Source: an uncultured Aquimarina sp. (GTDB lineage: Bacteria; Bacteroidota; Bacteroidia; Flavobacteriales; Flavobacteriaceae). From it: a stretch of DNA of 64,000 nucleotides. Positions within the stretch are counted from its first letter, which is position 1; every line of letters starts with the position of its first letter. The DNA lies in assembly GCA_947498455.1 (NCBI GenBank), contig CANMKK010000004.1, positions 62,001 through 126,000 of the forward strand. The letters are read 5' to 3'. A program made the position numbers and the translations under genes. This document shows, piece by piece, positions 14,569 through 24,783 of this stretch. Below the pieces are notes generated by a model. The model was not told the origin of the DNA. It saw only the letters and a list, made by a program, of their open reading frames with translations, and did no database searches.

Positions 14569-15639
14569 ATGATGATAAAGCCTCAATTAAAACAATATTT
14601 TAAAGCTTTACCAATAGTAGTTGCTTTTGTGTTTTTTCTTCTGTCTTGTAGTAATGATAATACTACGGAAACAGAAACAGATGTAGACCCAGATATTTCT
14701 GTAGATGAGGTGGTTTTTGAAGAAAACTTTCTTTTAAGTGAAGACAAAAACTTTATAAACTTTGTACTTTCAGAAGCTGATTATAATAAATTTATTGAAG
14801 GAGAAGGTGATTTCAATAAAGTTTCTAAGAAAGTTTATGAGTATCTAAATGATGATTTTGACTTTATCTTCATCCTTTCGGTCGAAGCAGAGCAGCCGGA
14901 TGGGTTATATTTTGGAATCTCAAGAAAGATTAAGAATGATGTAGAGGGTATTGGATCATCAATCTATGATAATACTACCACGTATGGCTCTGGAGGGACT
15001 TTAAAAAGTATCATTCATTTGGCAAGGACAGAATATATTCGGAATGGTCCTTTTTTACATGAAATTATGCACTATTGGGGAAACCAAGGTTTTATTCCCA
15101 CTACTGTTGGTGGTCATTGGGGGTATTCTAGTGTTGGAGGTCAGCTAGGTGGTTTTGATGAGTTGGTTGATTTAGGAAATAATAGCTATCAAGGTATGCT
15201 CAATGGCCAGGATAGTTTTGGAACTTTTGCAAATGGAGGAAACACCTTGGCATATGGAAATTTAGAGCTATATCTTATGGGACTTATACCTGCTAATGAA
15301 TTAGAACCTATTCAGGTTGCAGAAAACCCAGAATCTACGGGATCTGGAACATTTACGGCAGATAATATCAAGACGTATACTGCTGCAGATCTTATTGCTC
15401 AACATGGAGCTCGTGTACCAGAAGAAAAGGATGCTCAAAAAGCTTTTAAAGGAGTTACGGTGGTTATTTCAACTTCAAAATTAAGTGAGGAAGAAGCAAA
15501 ATCCATTAGTGTAAATCTGGATAATTTTTCAAGAAATGGTGCAACGGATCAATCCTGGGGAAGTTTTTTTAATTTTTGGAAGGCTACCGGAGAAAGAGCG
15601 ACCATATCGATGAATATTACCGAAGAGAATATTAAATAA
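14569..15639 (+). CDS. lipoprotein with an HExxH metallopeptidase motif
   Basis: A 356-residue lipoprotein. The signal segment ends in FFLLSC, followed by an acidic SNDNTTETETDVDPD tether. A zinc-peptidase-like motif HEIMHYWGN sits near residues 164-172, in the context RNGPFLHEIMHYWG, with later Glu/Asp candidates for a third ligand (GGFDELVDLGNN; LELYLMGLIP). The LYLMG-type downstream segment is common to flavobacterial peptidase-like lipoproteins. It is probably surface or periplasmic. Activity is plausible but unproven, and the family is not named with confidence. The gene overlaps the convergent HAD gene by 8 bases at the 3' ends. Confidence 0.7.
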   Translation: MMIKPQLKQYFKALPIVVAFVFFLLSCSNDNTTETETDVDPDISVDEVVFEENFLLSEDKNFINFVLSEADYNKFIEGEGDFNKVSKKVYEYLNDDFDFIFILSVEAEQPDGLYFGISRKIKNDVEGIGSSIYDNTTTYGSGGTLKSIIHLARTEYIRNGPFLHEIMHYWGNQGFIPTTVGGHWGYSSVGGQLGGFDELVDLGNNSYQGMLNGQDSFGTFANGGNTLAYGNLELYLMGLIPANELEPIQVAENPESTGSGTFTADNIKTYTAADLIAQHGARVPEEKDAQKAFKGVTVVISTSKLSEEEAKSISVNLDNFSRNGATDQSWGSFFNFWKATGERATISMNITEENIK

Positions 15640-16450
15640 GTAGCGCTTTTTTAGCTTCGATCATTTTAGATAATATATACTCCACACCATTCTCGTCATT
15701 TGTTTTGGTACTGTAATTAGCTATTGCTTTTACATTAGGATGAGCGTTTTCCATGGCGAAACTATATGTTGCTTGTTCCATCATTTCTAAGTCATTATTA
15801 TAATCACCAAACACCATAGTTTCCTCAGTTGATATATTCAGGGTTTCTTGGAGTTTTTGTAACGCATATCCCTTATTGGCATTATTATGTGATAAGTCTA
15901 ACCAAATTTCTCCTGATACTTTTACTTTTAGCTTATCTTCTAGATGTTTTAATGCAGGATATAAATATTGTTCAGATCCTTTTTGATTACAGATGGCGAT
16001 TTTTAGATATTGGTCATCTGTTACTTTTGCTAGATCTTCTACGACTTCATACCTTCCGTAATATTCTGAGAACATTTCTATAAAGTCTGAGCCGTAATCT
16101 TCGATATATCCTTTTTTTCTACCACATAAAATTACCTGAGAACCTTTTAGTTCACGGCTAATAGTTAATAATTCTAAATATGTATCTCTATCAATTTCTG
16201 TAGTTTGGAGTTCTTTTTCTTTGTGCATCGTCAATGCTCCATTCTCTGCAATAACAAATATCTCATCTTTGATGGGGGCTAGTTTATGGATGATACTATA
16301 ATATTGTCTTCCACTGGCAGCGACAAATGTTACTCCAAGATCTTGGAGTTCTTTAAAAAGCTCAAAGAAATGATCACTTACTTCTCCCTGAGAATTAAGC
16401 AATGTACCATCCATATCAGTTGCAATCAGTTTTACTTTGGATAAATCCAT
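15632..16450 (-). CDS. HAD-superfamily sugar phosphatase, Cof type
   Basis: A 272-residue cytosolic phosphatase of the Cof/YidA group (HAD IIB). Motif I is IATDMDGTLLNSQGEV, motif II is VAASGR, and motif IV is GDYNNDLEMMEQA; the cap domain lies between residues about 85 and 190. These enzymes hydrolyse small sugar phosphates or nucleotide cofactors. The ATG at 16450 is preferred over the upstream TTG at 16459, because motif I then has its usual distance from the start. Tail-to-tail with the metallopeptidase lipoprotein, with 8 shared bases. Confidence 0.9.
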   Translation of the reverse strand: MDLSKVKLIATDMDGTLLNSQGEVSDHFFELFKELQDLGVTFVAASGRQYYSIIHKLAPIKDEIFVIAENGALTMHKEKELQTTEIDRDTYLELLTISRELKGSQVILCGRKKGYIEDYGSDFIEMFSEYYGRYEVVEDLAKVTDDQYLKIAICNQKGSEQYLYPALKHLEDKLKVKVSGEIWLDLSHNNANKGYALQKLQETLNISTEETMVFGDYNNDLEMMEQATYSFAMENAHPNVKAIANYSTKTNDENGVEYILSKMIEAKKALLI

Positions 16451-16645
16451 ATATATCAATATTAAGATATCAAAGATATTGAGTTACAAAATCATAAGAT
16501 AGCGTATTCCTGTAAAGTTTATATTAAATTTATTTTTGGGTTAAAACTCTACAACTTCATTACGGTTGTGTTTAACGCACTTTTTTAAACATAAATTAAT
16601 GAGCAGATAAGGGATGCCTCCTTGCTTTTGAATATTTTTTTTGAT

Positions 16646-19000
16646 TTAATCAATTCGTTTTTTCTCATTCTTATTCCCTTCTATAATTCTTTTTCCTCTA
16701 ACTTTTTTATTACCCACTCGATATGAAATAGAGAAGGTGTAATAGGGATTATCCGCCCAATAAGATCTAATTATATTTGTTCGGTTGATTTCTTCAGACC
16801 ATTGATGAATGTTAGTTCGAAAAAGATCTTCTACTGCTAATTTTACAACTAAATTCTTTTTAAGCAGAAGCGCTTTTAGATGCAAGTTCATTGTAAAAAT
16901 CCCTTTGTAGTGACTTATGGAGTATACTCTGGGGAAAGTATAGTAAATATCAGATACTCCTATAAGTGTTTTCTTTTTATTCAGAGTTATAGAATGATTC
17001 TGAGAAAAATCACCTCCCCAACCGTCAACTATATTTTTGGTAAAAGGGCTATCAGAAATTGTTTTAGCATAATAAAAACTCAGAGAATTGTATACTTCCC
17101 AATTTTTCAAAATTTTAAAACTATAATTTTGGTAAATCCCTATTTCATGTTGATCAATATAGTTTTCAGGCTTTGTCGATTGATTTATAGCATTGGGTTC
17201 TAATATTGTGAGTAGATCAGAACCATTATCTTTAAATGAATAATACAGTTTACTATAAAACTTATTTTTATAAGAGTGAGAAAGTTCAATATTATGAATG
17301 AAACTTGGGCGTAGAAATGGGTTTCCTTCTATTGTAGAAAAAGGATTTAAAAATACTATAAAAGGATTTAATTGGCTAAATCGGGGTCTACGTATACGTT
17401 TGCCATAATTTAATGAGTAATTATGAATGTTATTAGGAGAATAAGTAATATAGGCTGTGGGAAAAATTGTAAGGTAAGCATTACTATTCTGATTGTTTAA
17501 GGATATTGCTTTTCCTATTGTTTTAGTATTTTCTAATCTTGCACCAATTTTTGCAGACCATTTATCATTAAATTTTTTATTTGCTGAAACATAAACTGCC
17601 TGCGTGTTTTCGATATAGTTGAATTTATTATTAATACTTGACCCGGTGTTTAGTTTGTTTTTTGTTTCTGAAAATGATGCTTTCACACCATAAGAAAACT
17701 TCAATAGTTTTAATGGATGCTCTATATCAATAGATACTGAATAATTGTTGATTTTTTGATTACCAAAATTATTGTTCGTTATCGCGTTATCAGGAATTAT
17801 TGGATCTGTATCATTACGACCTAGAGCAGAAAAGAATTGGTTGTTTTTTTTTCTATAGTTTAAGAAATCAAGTTTAAGTAATGCACGACGACCTAAACTA
17901 TCAATATCATGATTTAATTGTAGGCTTAGAGTATGATATCTTTTATTGTTGTTTTCTTTTAATTCTGTAGTAATAATAGAATCGACTGTTCTATTTAAAG
18001 TAGTATGGTTAAACCCTATATCTTTAGGCTTTTTTGATGAAGCAACATATTGTATACCAATATCTGTTTTTTTAGTTAGTTGATATCCTAGATTTGTGGT
18101 AGAACTAAAATCATCAGAAAAACCTCTTGTTTTTGTTTCTGCAAATAGAGTTTCATTAGGATATTCAATTGTTTCGGTATAAAAAGATAAACCAGATCCA
18201 TGTTCGTAACTCAAGTTAGAGCTTAGCGATAGTTTGTTTTTTTTATAGTAAATCCAGCTTCTATATTTTCTTTCACTATAAGTATCTTGATTCTGAATAT
18301 AAGTAGCATAAACATTCCAATTATCAAAAGGCTTGTTTTTAAGATTTACATTTAAAATTCCAATATTCCCTTCAGCAGCATATTTAGAAGAAGGGTTGGT
18401 AATTATTTCAATATTTTTAATCGTACTAGCATCAATACTTTGTAAAAAACCTTGTACTTCATCAGGCATTATATGTTGGATTCTTCCATTTATCATTAGT
18501 TTAAATCCATTTTTGCCTATAAATGATATAGCGTTATTTTGTACTGATATCCCAGGGGTAATTTTTAGAGCATCCATGGCATTTCCTCCTTTGGTAACAG
18601 AAGAATTATTCAGGTGAAAGACTAAGCGATCTACTTTTTGTTGAAATGTTGATTTTTTGGAAAAAAGAATTACTTCTTCCAATTTCTTGGGTTTTCTTTC
18701 TAAAACAATATTTTCTAATTTAACATCAGTAAAAACTTCTATGTTTTTAGTAAATTCAGAATACCCTATAAAACTTATTTGTAGTATATAATTTCCTTTA
18801 GGTATAGAAAAAGTAAAATTTCCATCGTTGTTTGTAACTCCCCCAGAGATAATTTGATTAGATAAACTAGTAAGAATAATAACATTGGCCAATTCAATAG
18901 GATTATTATCGACATCTAATACTTTACCTGAAATTTGATATTGAGCAATAGAAGAAAACGATAGGAATAAAGAAATAACTACAACTATTATTTTTAACAT
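16646..19000 (-). CDS. outer-membrane beta-barrel protein, TonB-receptor-like with carboxypeptidase-regulatory domain
   Basis: A 784-residue protein with signal peptide (cleavage near IAQYQISG). An N-terminal carboxypeptidase regulatory-like fold spans residues about 20-95 (SGKVLDVDNNPIELANVII, IQISFIGY-type ending). A plug-like region follows (residues about 115-225, VTKGGNAMDALKITPGISV, NPSSKYAAEGNIGILNV), then a long barrel with many aromatic-ended strands. This is the outer-membrane beta-barrel family protein group of Bacteroidota. No TonB box is evident and there is no SusD partner, so the substrate is unknown. Monocistronic on the minus strand. Confidence 0.85.
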   Translation of the reverse strand: MLKIIVVVISLFLSFSSIAQYQISGKVLDVDNNPIELANVIILTSLSNQIISGGVTNNDGNFTFSIPKGNYILQISFIGYSEFTKNIEVFTDVKLENIVLERKPKKLEEVILFSKKSTFQQKVDRLVFHLNNSSVTKGGNAMDALKITPGISVQNNAISFIGKNGFKLMINGRIQHIMPDEVQGFLQSIDASTIKNIEIITNPSSKYAAEGNIGILNVNLKNKPFDNWNVYATYIQNQDTYSERKYRSWIYYKKNKLSLSSNLSYEHGSGLSFYTETIEYPNETLFAETKTRGFSDDFSSTTNLGYQLTKKTDIGIQYVASSKKPKDIGFNHTTLNRTVDSIITTELKENNNKRYHTLSLQLNHDIDSLGRRALLKLDFLNYRKKNNQFFSALGRNDTDPIIPDNAITNNNFGNQKINNYSVSIDIEHPLKLLKFSYGVKASFSETKNKLNTGSSINNKFNYIENTQAVYVSANKKFNDKWSAKIGARLENTKTIGKAISLNNQNSNAYLTIFPTAYITYSPNNIHNYSLNYGKRIRRPRFSQLNPFIVFLNPFSTIEGNPFLRPSFIHNIELSHSYKNKFYSKLYYSFKDNGSDLLTILEPNAINQSTKPENYIDQHEIGIYQNYSFKILKNWEVYNSLSFYYAKTISDSPFTKNIVDGWGGDFSQNHSITLNKKKTLIGVSDIYYTFPRVYSISHYKGIFTMNLHLKALLLKKNLVVKLAVEDLFRTNIHQWSEEINRTNIIRSYWADNPYYTFSISYRVGNKKVRGKRIIEGNKNEKKRID

Positions 19001-19330
19001 ATCTGCTCTTACTATATAAATTGATTCTAAAAATGTATTAAAACGAAAACAGGTTTATTCCCCAATCTAATTTCAAACTTTTTTTGCACGATCATTGTTT
19101 TTATTAATGTCGGTTGTTATTCATTTGTTACCCTGAAAAACGACTTTTTTTATATGCGAAGTATTTTAAAAAGTCAATAAACGGTGTAAATATTTGTATA
19201 TAAAAATCTTATGTTTTTTTAGGAGTTCTATAAAAGTTATGTTTAAAATTAGTGTCTAGAAAACTGTCAAATAATCCTTTATTGGGGATGTGATTCCCTG
19301 GATTACCTTTAAAACAAAATAATTATTTCG
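19001..19330. other. intergenic stretch without genes
   Basis: A/T-rich spacer upstream of the beta-barrel gene. No frame, RNA gene or terminator that I can support. Confidence 0.4.
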
Positions 19331-19390
19331 AAAACATAACGAAAAATGGGCAAGTTTTAACCATAAGTATTATGGTTAAATTGGTATTAG
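19331..19390. repeat. copy 1 of a ~58-base repeat found after two EEP genes
   Basis: The block contains GAAAAATG, CAAGTTTTAA and then AAGTATTATGGTTAAATTGG. The same series recurs at 30603-30660. Copy 1 can also form a hairpin AACCATAA/TTATGGTT. It lies about 180 bases downstream of the EEP gene at 19573, and copy 2 lies 12 bases downstream of the other EEP gene. Confidence 0.6.
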
Positions 19391-19572
19391 GAGGTGATTG
19401 TAAATTTTGATAAAAAGTTGAAATAGAAAACCGTATAAATGGATTAAGGATACATACTAACGGTTTCTTATTTATATATCCAAATGGTATTATGAGTATA
19501 TCGATCGATCAATTAATGAATATGAACATCTTGAAAGAAAAAATGCTATTATGGATTGAAAATGTATAATTC

Positions 19573-20547
19573 CTACGAATTATGTTTTAGATGTATATAT
19601 ACTGGAAAGTGATCACTATATCCACCTTTGTATTTTCTGCCTCCATAGGTTCTGTAAGGTGTACCTTTATACCTGCCTTTATAAACTTTTAGGAAATCAT
19701 CATCAAATATATTGACTTCAGAAAAACTATGTTTATTTACTTCGTATTTATGAAAATTATTACTGAAAATAATCTGGTCAAATAAATTCCATTGTCTTTT
19801 ATAACTTAAAGATCCTCTGTATCTAGTATGAAGTCTTTCCATCGGATTATAAAAATCTTGTTTTACTAAATGAAGCTGAACACTTTCACTATCAGGATCG
19901 TCATTAAAGTCCCCCATAACAATAATTTTTTCCTCAGGGTTTTCGGCTGTAATCTGATCTATGATTTCGCGGTTTTTTTTGGCAGCCGCAATACGTTTGT
20001 ATGCAGTTAATTCTGCACCATCACGTCTGGATGGCCAATGGTTTACTAAGATATGTAACTTTTCTCCATGCATATTTCCCGTAACCCATAGGATATCACG
20101 GGTATAATCACGTTCACCATATTCGTTATCGACAAGAAGCTGAATGCTCTCGGAGTGTATAACTTCGAAATGTTCTTTTTGATACAATAGTCCAACATCA
20201 ATTCCTCGTTCATCCGGAGAATTATAATGTACGATACCATAATTTTTATTGATAAGATGTTTTGATTGCACAAGATCTTCCAATACAGCTTTGTTTTCCA
20301 CTTCAGCCACACCAAGTATAACAGGAGATTTACCAGTTTTAGCAAATCCGATATTAGAAATAGCCGTTCCTAGTTTAAAAATTTTCTTATCATATCTTTT
20401 TTTATTCCATCTTTTCTCCGAATCTGGTAAAAAATCGTCATCCAACGTATGTGGATCGTCTTTGATATCAAAAAGATTTTCTAGGTTGTAAAAAGCAATA
20501 GTATGTAGATTCGTTGAGATTTTGGTAAAGTACTTTTTTGGAGACAT
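19573..20547 (-). CDS. endonuclease/exonuclease/phosphatase (EEP) family protein
   Basis: A 324-residue protein with the EEP fold motifs: AFYNLENLFD (residues 18-27), GVAEVENKAVLEDL (metal-binding Glu), LVNHWPSRRDG, VMGDFNDDPDSESV (catalytic Asp-x-Asn) and GYSDHFPVYIHL (catalytic His near the C-terminus). All key residues are present. No signal peptide is evident. Such flavobacterial proteins are annotated as endonucleases, but substrates are unknown. It is divergent from hflX across a 120-base promoter region. A diverged paralogue is encoded at 30673 and a decayed copy near 34.8 kb. Confidence 0.88.
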   Translation of the reverse strand: MSPKKYFTKISTNLHTIAFYNLENLFDIKDDPHTLDDDFLPDSEKRWNKKRYDKKIFKLGTAISNIGFAKTGKSPVILGVAEVENKAVLEDLVQSKHLINKNYGIVHYNSPDERGIDVGLLYQKEHFEVIHSESIQLLVDNEYGERDYTRDILWVTGNMHGEKLHILVNHWPSRRDGAELTAYKRIAAAKKNREIIDQITAENPEEKIIVMGDFNDDPDSESVQLHLVKQDFYNPMERLHTRYRGSLSYKRQWNLFDQIIFSNNFHKYEVNKHSFSEVNIFDDDFLKVYKGRYKGTPYRTYGGRKYKGGYSDHFPVYIHLKHNS

Positions 20548-20604
20548 GCAATGAAAAATTTATTCTAAAGGACTAAAGTACAAATTCAAGTTCATACAAT
20601 ATTG

Positions 20605-20612
20605 TACCTTTG
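20605..20612 (+). promoter_or_regulatory. -7 promoter element of hflX
   Basis: TACCTTTG, a perfect TAnnTTTG match, 59 bases before the hflX ATG. The -33 element is not clear. Confidence 0.5.
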
Positions 20613-20671
20613 TGTATTAATTGCAAAAGCACGCCTATAATCAAGCTGATTGTTAGGAAAAAGAAACATTG

Positions 20672-21880
20672 ATGTTAGAAAAGGAAGAAACAGTATACGA
20701 AAAAACGGTTTTAGTAGGAATTATTACCAAAAATCAAGGAGAAGAAAAGCTAAATGAGTTTTTGGATGAATTGGAATTCTTGACATACACAGCAGGAGGA
20801 GAGGTTGTAAAGCGTTTTACCCAAAAAATGGATGTGCCGAATTCTAAGACTTTTATAGGAACTGGTAAGATGGAAGAAGTGCTGGCATATGTGGAGCAGC
20901 ATGATATTGGTACTGTAGTTTTTGATGATGAGCTAACACCAGGACAGCAACGTAATATTGAGCGGATATTAAAAGCCAAGATTATAGATCGGACCAATCT
21001 TATTCTTGATATTTTCGCACAGCGAGCACAGACTAGTTATGCCAGAACTCAGGTAGAATTGGCGCAATATCAATATTTATTACCGCGACTTACAGGATTA
21101 TGGACGCATTTAGAAAGACAACGAGGAGGTATTGGTATGCGTGGTCCTGGAGAAACAGAAATTGAAACAGACAGACGTATCGTTAGAGATCGTATTTCTT
21201 TATTAAAAAAGAAACTACAGACCATTGATAGGCAAATGGCTACTCAGCGCGGTAATCGGGGTAAACTAGTACGAGTAGCATTGGTAGGGTATACCAATGT
21301 TGGTAAGTCTACCTTAATGAATGTGATTGCGAAGAGTGAGGTTTTTGCCGAAAATAAACTTTTTGCAACATTAGATACCACAGTGAGAAAAGTAGTAATT
21401 GGTAATCTTCCGTTTTTATTAAGTGATACCGTAGGGTTTATCAGAAAGCTTCCTACTCAGTTGGTAGAAAGTTTTAAAAGTACATTGGATGAGGTACGAG
21501 AAGCGGATTTGTTATTACATGTGGTTGATATTTCTCACCCGCAGTTCGAGGATCATATTGATTCTGTAAATAAAATTTTATTAGAGATCGAAAGTTCTGA
21601 TAAACCAGCAATTATGGTTTTTAATAAGATTGATGCATATCAATATGAAACTATTGATGCGGATGACTTAACTACAGAAAGGACGAAAGCACATTATACG
21701 CTAGAAGAATGGAAGCAAACTTGGATGAGCAGAATAGGAGATAATGCATTGTTTATTTCGGCTATTAATAAAGAAAATATGGAGATGTTTAGAAAGCGTG
21801 TATATCAAGAAGTGAGAGAGATTCATGTCACTCGTTTTCCGTATAATAATTTTCTGTATCCAGAGTTTGTAGAAGAATAA
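20672..21880 (+). CDS. hflX: ribosome-associated GTPase HflX
   Basis: A 402-residue GTPase that splits stalled 70S ribosomes under stress. The N-terminal HflX domain (GTGKMEEV, FDDELTPGQQRN) is followed by the glycine-rich linker RGGIGMRGPGETEIETDRR, then the G domain: GYTNVGKSTLMN (G1), DTTVR (G2), DTVGFIRKLP (G3) and NKID (G4). The reading frame extends 3 bases up to a TTG at 20669, but ATG 20672 (MLEKEETVYEK) is the better start. Good promoter upstream. Confidence 0.95.
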   Translation: MLEKEETVYEKTVLVGIITKNQGEEKLNEFLDELEFLTYTAGGEVVKRFTQKMDVPNSKTFIGTGKMEEVLAYVEQHDIGTVVFDDELTPGQQRNIERILKAKIIDRTNLILDIFAQRAQTSYARTQVELAQYQYLLPRLTGLWTHLERQRGGIGMRGPGETEIETDRRIVRDRISLLKKKLQTIDRQMATQRGNRGKLVRVALVGYTNVGKSTLMNVIAKSEVFAENKLFATLDTTVRKVVIGNLPFLLSDTVGFIRKLPTQLVESFKSTLDEVREADLLLHVVDISHPQFEDHIDSVNKILLEIESSDKPAIMVFNKIDAYQYETIDADDLTTERTKAHYTLEEWKQTWMSRIGDNALFISAINKENMEMFRKRVYQEVREIHVTRFPYNNFLYPEFVEE

Positions 21881-21902
21881 TTTTAAGGTAGAAATGGTAA
21901 TA

Positions 21903-21920
21903 AACCCTCAATGAGAGGGT
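21903..21920. terminator. weak hairpin between convergent hflX and the DUF3078 gene
   Basis: AACCCTC pairs with GAGGGTT around a short loop, without a real T run. It sits between convergent stop codons, so a terminator role is inferred. Confidence 0.4.
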
Positions 21921-22937
21921 TCAAAACTTGTAATTAAGCCCTAATCCTATAACTTCTCGTATTTGGAATCCACTTGTGGCATTATCATCATAAATAGCTT
22001 GAAAAACAAAGTTTCCAGAAATGTATTTATTAACGATAAGGTTTATGTTTAAGGTATAATCAATATCTACATTATAGGGATTTTCGATATAATTAGTATA
22101 TAGATTTAAGATATGTTCCATAGTAATATTTTTTATGATATTAAATTTGGTGTAGGCGGATAAAGATCCTCCAAATTCGAATCTGGATTTTTCACCAGAG
22201 TCTACCCCAAAATAATCACCATCATTATAGTCTGAACTAGTGGTAAATTGGTCATTCACAAAAATCATTCGCGAAGTAACAGGAGCAATATTAATATGGT
22301 GGTTATCATTTTTTTTCCACAGCAAACCAGGACCAATCTGAATAAAAGCAGGTGAAAAGAAGTGTGTTTCTTCGGTTCGAATTGTTCTGTCGGTATCAGG
22401 ATCTTTGCTAAAACGATATCCTTTAGCAAATTGTGACCTAAAATTGATAAATAAAGAGTAGTTCCAAAAACTTTGTTTAATTCGTTGACCTAGTCTGGAG
22501 TTGAATTCTATTCGATCATTGGTTTTTCGAGAAAAGCTCTCACCTTTTAAAAAAGAAAGTCCATAATCTGCAAGAATTTTAGTATCCCAGGTTAGGTTTT
22601 TTCTTTTGTAATTAAACTCATAATGCATTGTGGTATTCCCTGCAATGTTAGAGGTTCCACCACCTTGCCAATCATAGTTAAAAGCTGATTGATTAAAGAA
22701 CAATGAAAATTTACCAAGTTTTTTCCAACCTTCTGATGGTTTTTCTTCTGTTTTAGGAGCAATATCTTTTAGAATTTTTTTTAGTACGATTATATTAAGC
22801 TCGTTTGGAGTATTTTCCAAAAGACTATCTAAGGAACGTCTTAGGTAAAATTGGATAGAATCTAGCTGTTTTGCTTTTTGACCAAAAGTATTCAGGGCAA
22901 AAAAGAATATAAAAGATATAAGAGCTATTTTCTTCAT
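21921..22937 (-). CDS. DUF3078-type outer-membrane or periplasmic beta protein
   Basis: A 338-residue protein with signal peptide (MKKIALISFIFFFALNTFGQ). After a helical stretch (residues about 20-60) the sequence becomes beta-rich: WKKLGKFSLFFNQSAFNYDW and QGGGTSNIAGN, then alternating aromatic strands ending NYKF, a C-terminal aromatic as in outer-membrane barrels. This pattern matches the flavobacterial DUF3078 family. Function unknown. The ATG at 22937 is chosen because the upstream TTG (22976) would put 13 odd residues before a perfect signal peptide. Confidence 0.8.
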   Translation of the reverse strand: MKKIALISFIFFFALNTFGQKAKQLDSIQFYLRRSLDSLLENTPNELNIIVLKKILKDIAPKTEEKPSEGWKKLGKFSLFFNQSAFNYDWQGGGTSNIAGNTTMHYEFNYKRKNLTWDTKILADYGLSFLKGESFSRKTNDRIEFNSRLGQRIKQSFWNYSLFINFRSQFAKGYRFSKDPDTDRTIRTEETHFFSPAFIQIGPGLLWKKNDNHHINIAPVTSRMIFVNDQFTTSSDYNDGDYFGVDSGEKSRFEFGGSLSAYTKFNIIKNITMEHILNLYTNYIENPYNVDIDYTLNINLIVNKYISGNFVFQAIYDDNATSGFQIREVIGLGLNYKF

Positions 22938-23053
22938 TGGGGTTATAGCATTATAAACGCTACAAAGATACTTCAATTACAAAATTTATTCAAAAAAGAG
23001 ATAATGGTCCAGATAGAGGAGTATTAGGTCAATTACGGATTGTAAAAAGTATA

Positions 23054-24262
23054 TTATTTTACCTTTACTAACCTTCGATTAATTCTACTGGAAGCTAGTA
23101 GGGAAGCAATACATCCTATTGTTGTAATAGTAAGAAATACGATCACAAAACTCAGTGTTGTAATATGAGTAGGGTATGGTAGCGATGGAGTAATCATCAG
23201 TAATCCATACTGTTGCTGTAGTGAAATTATCACAAAACCTAGTAAAAGTCCTAATATAGTTCCAAGAATGGTCATTAATGATCCCTGAAAGAAAAATATT
23301 TTTCTAATGCTTGGCAATGAAGCCCCAACACTATGTAAGGTTTTGATGTTACTTTTTTTGTCAATAATCATCATAATTATCGCTCCTGCTACATTAAACA
23401 ATGCAATAATAGCAATTAATGTAATTACAAGATATGAAGCTAGATTCTCTGTATTTAGCATTTTATACAATACATCATTGAGCTGCATTCTATTTTTGAC
23501 AACAACTTGATTCTTAAAAATCTGTTGTATTTTCCTAACAGCATCTTTCTCATTACTGTCAGGAGATAATTGCAGCTCTATATTTGTTACCTGATCGTCT
23601 GTTAATTGCAGTAAGTCTCTTGCTAATCCGATTGTAGAAAAAACATACTTTTTATCTAAATCTTCATTAACTGAATAAATACCAATACTTACAGCTGCTT
23701 TTTTTCTAAATGCTTTAGAAGGGTTTTTTGGGATTCCTTTACCTGGCTTTGGTACATATATTTTTAAAAAATCAGTATATACTTGTTCTATACCCATTCC
23801 TAATTCTCTGCTGATTCCGAGCCCAGAAACTACTTGCGCATCATTATCAGTTAACCAATTTCCATATATAACAATACTATCCGTTTGGATCACATTTTTG
23901 TAACTAGAACCTACTCCTTTGATGAATGCCGTTTTTTGCTTGTCTTTAAACTCCAGAAATACGCGTTCCTCTACAATTTCAGAAAAATTAGCTACTTCTT
24001 TTAGTTGAGTTAGTTTTTCCTTTTCATTATCTGTAAATGTAAATGTCTTTCCGTTGGACGGAAAAATTTTGAGATCCGGATCAAAATAAGATGAAAACTG
24101 TAAACTAAAGTCTTTAAGCCCAGCAAATCCACAGAGTACAATAAATAGAGACATTGCTCCGATTACCACACCAGCGGCTGCAATTCCGGTAATAATATTA
24201 ATAGCATTACTGCTGCCCGGAGAAAATAAATAGCGCTTGGCGATGTAGTAAGAAAAATTCAA
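23054..24262 (-). CDS. FtsX-like ABC permease (LolC/LolE-like)
   Basis: A 402-residue membrane protein with the MacB/FtsX layout: one N-terminal helix (residues about 20-45, SNAINIITGIAAAGVVIGAMSL), a large periplasmic domain (residues about 50-265), then three C-terminal helices (about 270-295, 315-345, 365-390). The N-terminal YIAKRYLFSPGSSNAINIIT is typical of the lipoprotein-releasing LolC/E relatives in flavobacteria. No ATP-binding subunit is adjacent, which is usual here. The only sensible start is TTG at 24262. It lies downstream of rbfA on the same strand, and co-transcription is likely. Confidence 0.85.
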   Translation of the reverse strand: MNFSYYIAKRYLFSPGSSNAINIITGIAAAGVVIGAMSLFIVLCGFAGLKDFSLQFSSYFDPDLKIFPSNGKTFTFTDNEKEKLTQLKEVANFSEIVEERVFLEFKDKQKTAFIKGVGSSYKNVIQTDSIVIYGNWLTDNDAQVVSGLGISRELGMGIEQVYTDFLKIYVPKPGKGIPKNPSKAFRKKAAVSIGIYSVNEDLDKKYVFSTIGLARDLLQLTDDQVTNIELQLSPDSNEKDAVRKIQQIFKNQVVVKNRMQLNDVLYKMLNTENLASYLVITLIAIIALFNVAGAIIMMIIDKKSNIKTLHSVGASLPSIRKIFFFQGSLMTILGTILGLLLGFVIISLQQQYGLLMITPSLPYPTHITTLSFVIVFLTITTIGCIASLLASSRINRRLVKVK

Positions 24263-24390
24263 TTTTTATCGTAAACAATTATAGAGTTAAAGTTAAACTA
24301 ATTAAAGGAATAATGAGAAACGAAAATACTGTTTTCGTATGATTATTATAAAAATATAAGATAAGAAGGGAATACTATGAAATCAAAGTA

Positions 24391-24783
24391 TTACTTCTTT
24401 TTACGACGAGGTAATAAGTCTGGATCTGTAATTGGATTTTCTTCTCCCTTAATAGCCTTGTCAATATTATCGATATATTCTAAAGAATCATCTATAAAAT
24501 ATGACAATTCTGGCATGCGGCGTAATTGATTTCGAGTTCTCTGAGCAATCTGGTGTTTTATTTGTGATTTTACTGAATTTACTTCGGTTAGTACTTTTTC
24601 CCCTTCATTGTGCGGAAAAACGCTCATATACACTTTTGCGATTGATAAATCGGTAGTCACACTAACTTTTGTTACAGAAACCAAAATTCCATGTACTCCG
24701 GCATCACGTAATGCATTTTGTATTACATCAGCAACATCTCGTTGTAATACACCACCTATTTTTTTCTGTCTGTTTGTTTCCAT
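24391..24783 (-). CDS. rbfA: ribosome-binding factor A
   Basis: A 130-residue KH-fold protein needed for maturation of the 16S rRNA 5' end and cold adaptation. Seen: TNRQKKIGGVLQRDVADVIQ at the start, VSVTKVSVTTDLSIAKVYMSVF in the middle, and LRRMPELSYFIDDSLEY near residues 95-111, the classic RbfA block. ATG 24783 is used in place of the TTG at 24819, because the protein then starts at the usual METNRQKKI. It is the first gene of a minus-strand pair with the FtsX-like permease, and divergent from the epimerase gene. Confidence 0.93.
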   Translation of the reverse strand: METNRQKKIGGVLQRDVADVIQNALRDAGVHGILVSVTKVSVTTDLSIAKVYMSVFPHNEGEKVLTEVNSVKSQIKHQIAQRTRNQLRRMPELSYFIDDSLEYIDNIDKAIKGEENPITDPDLLPRRKKK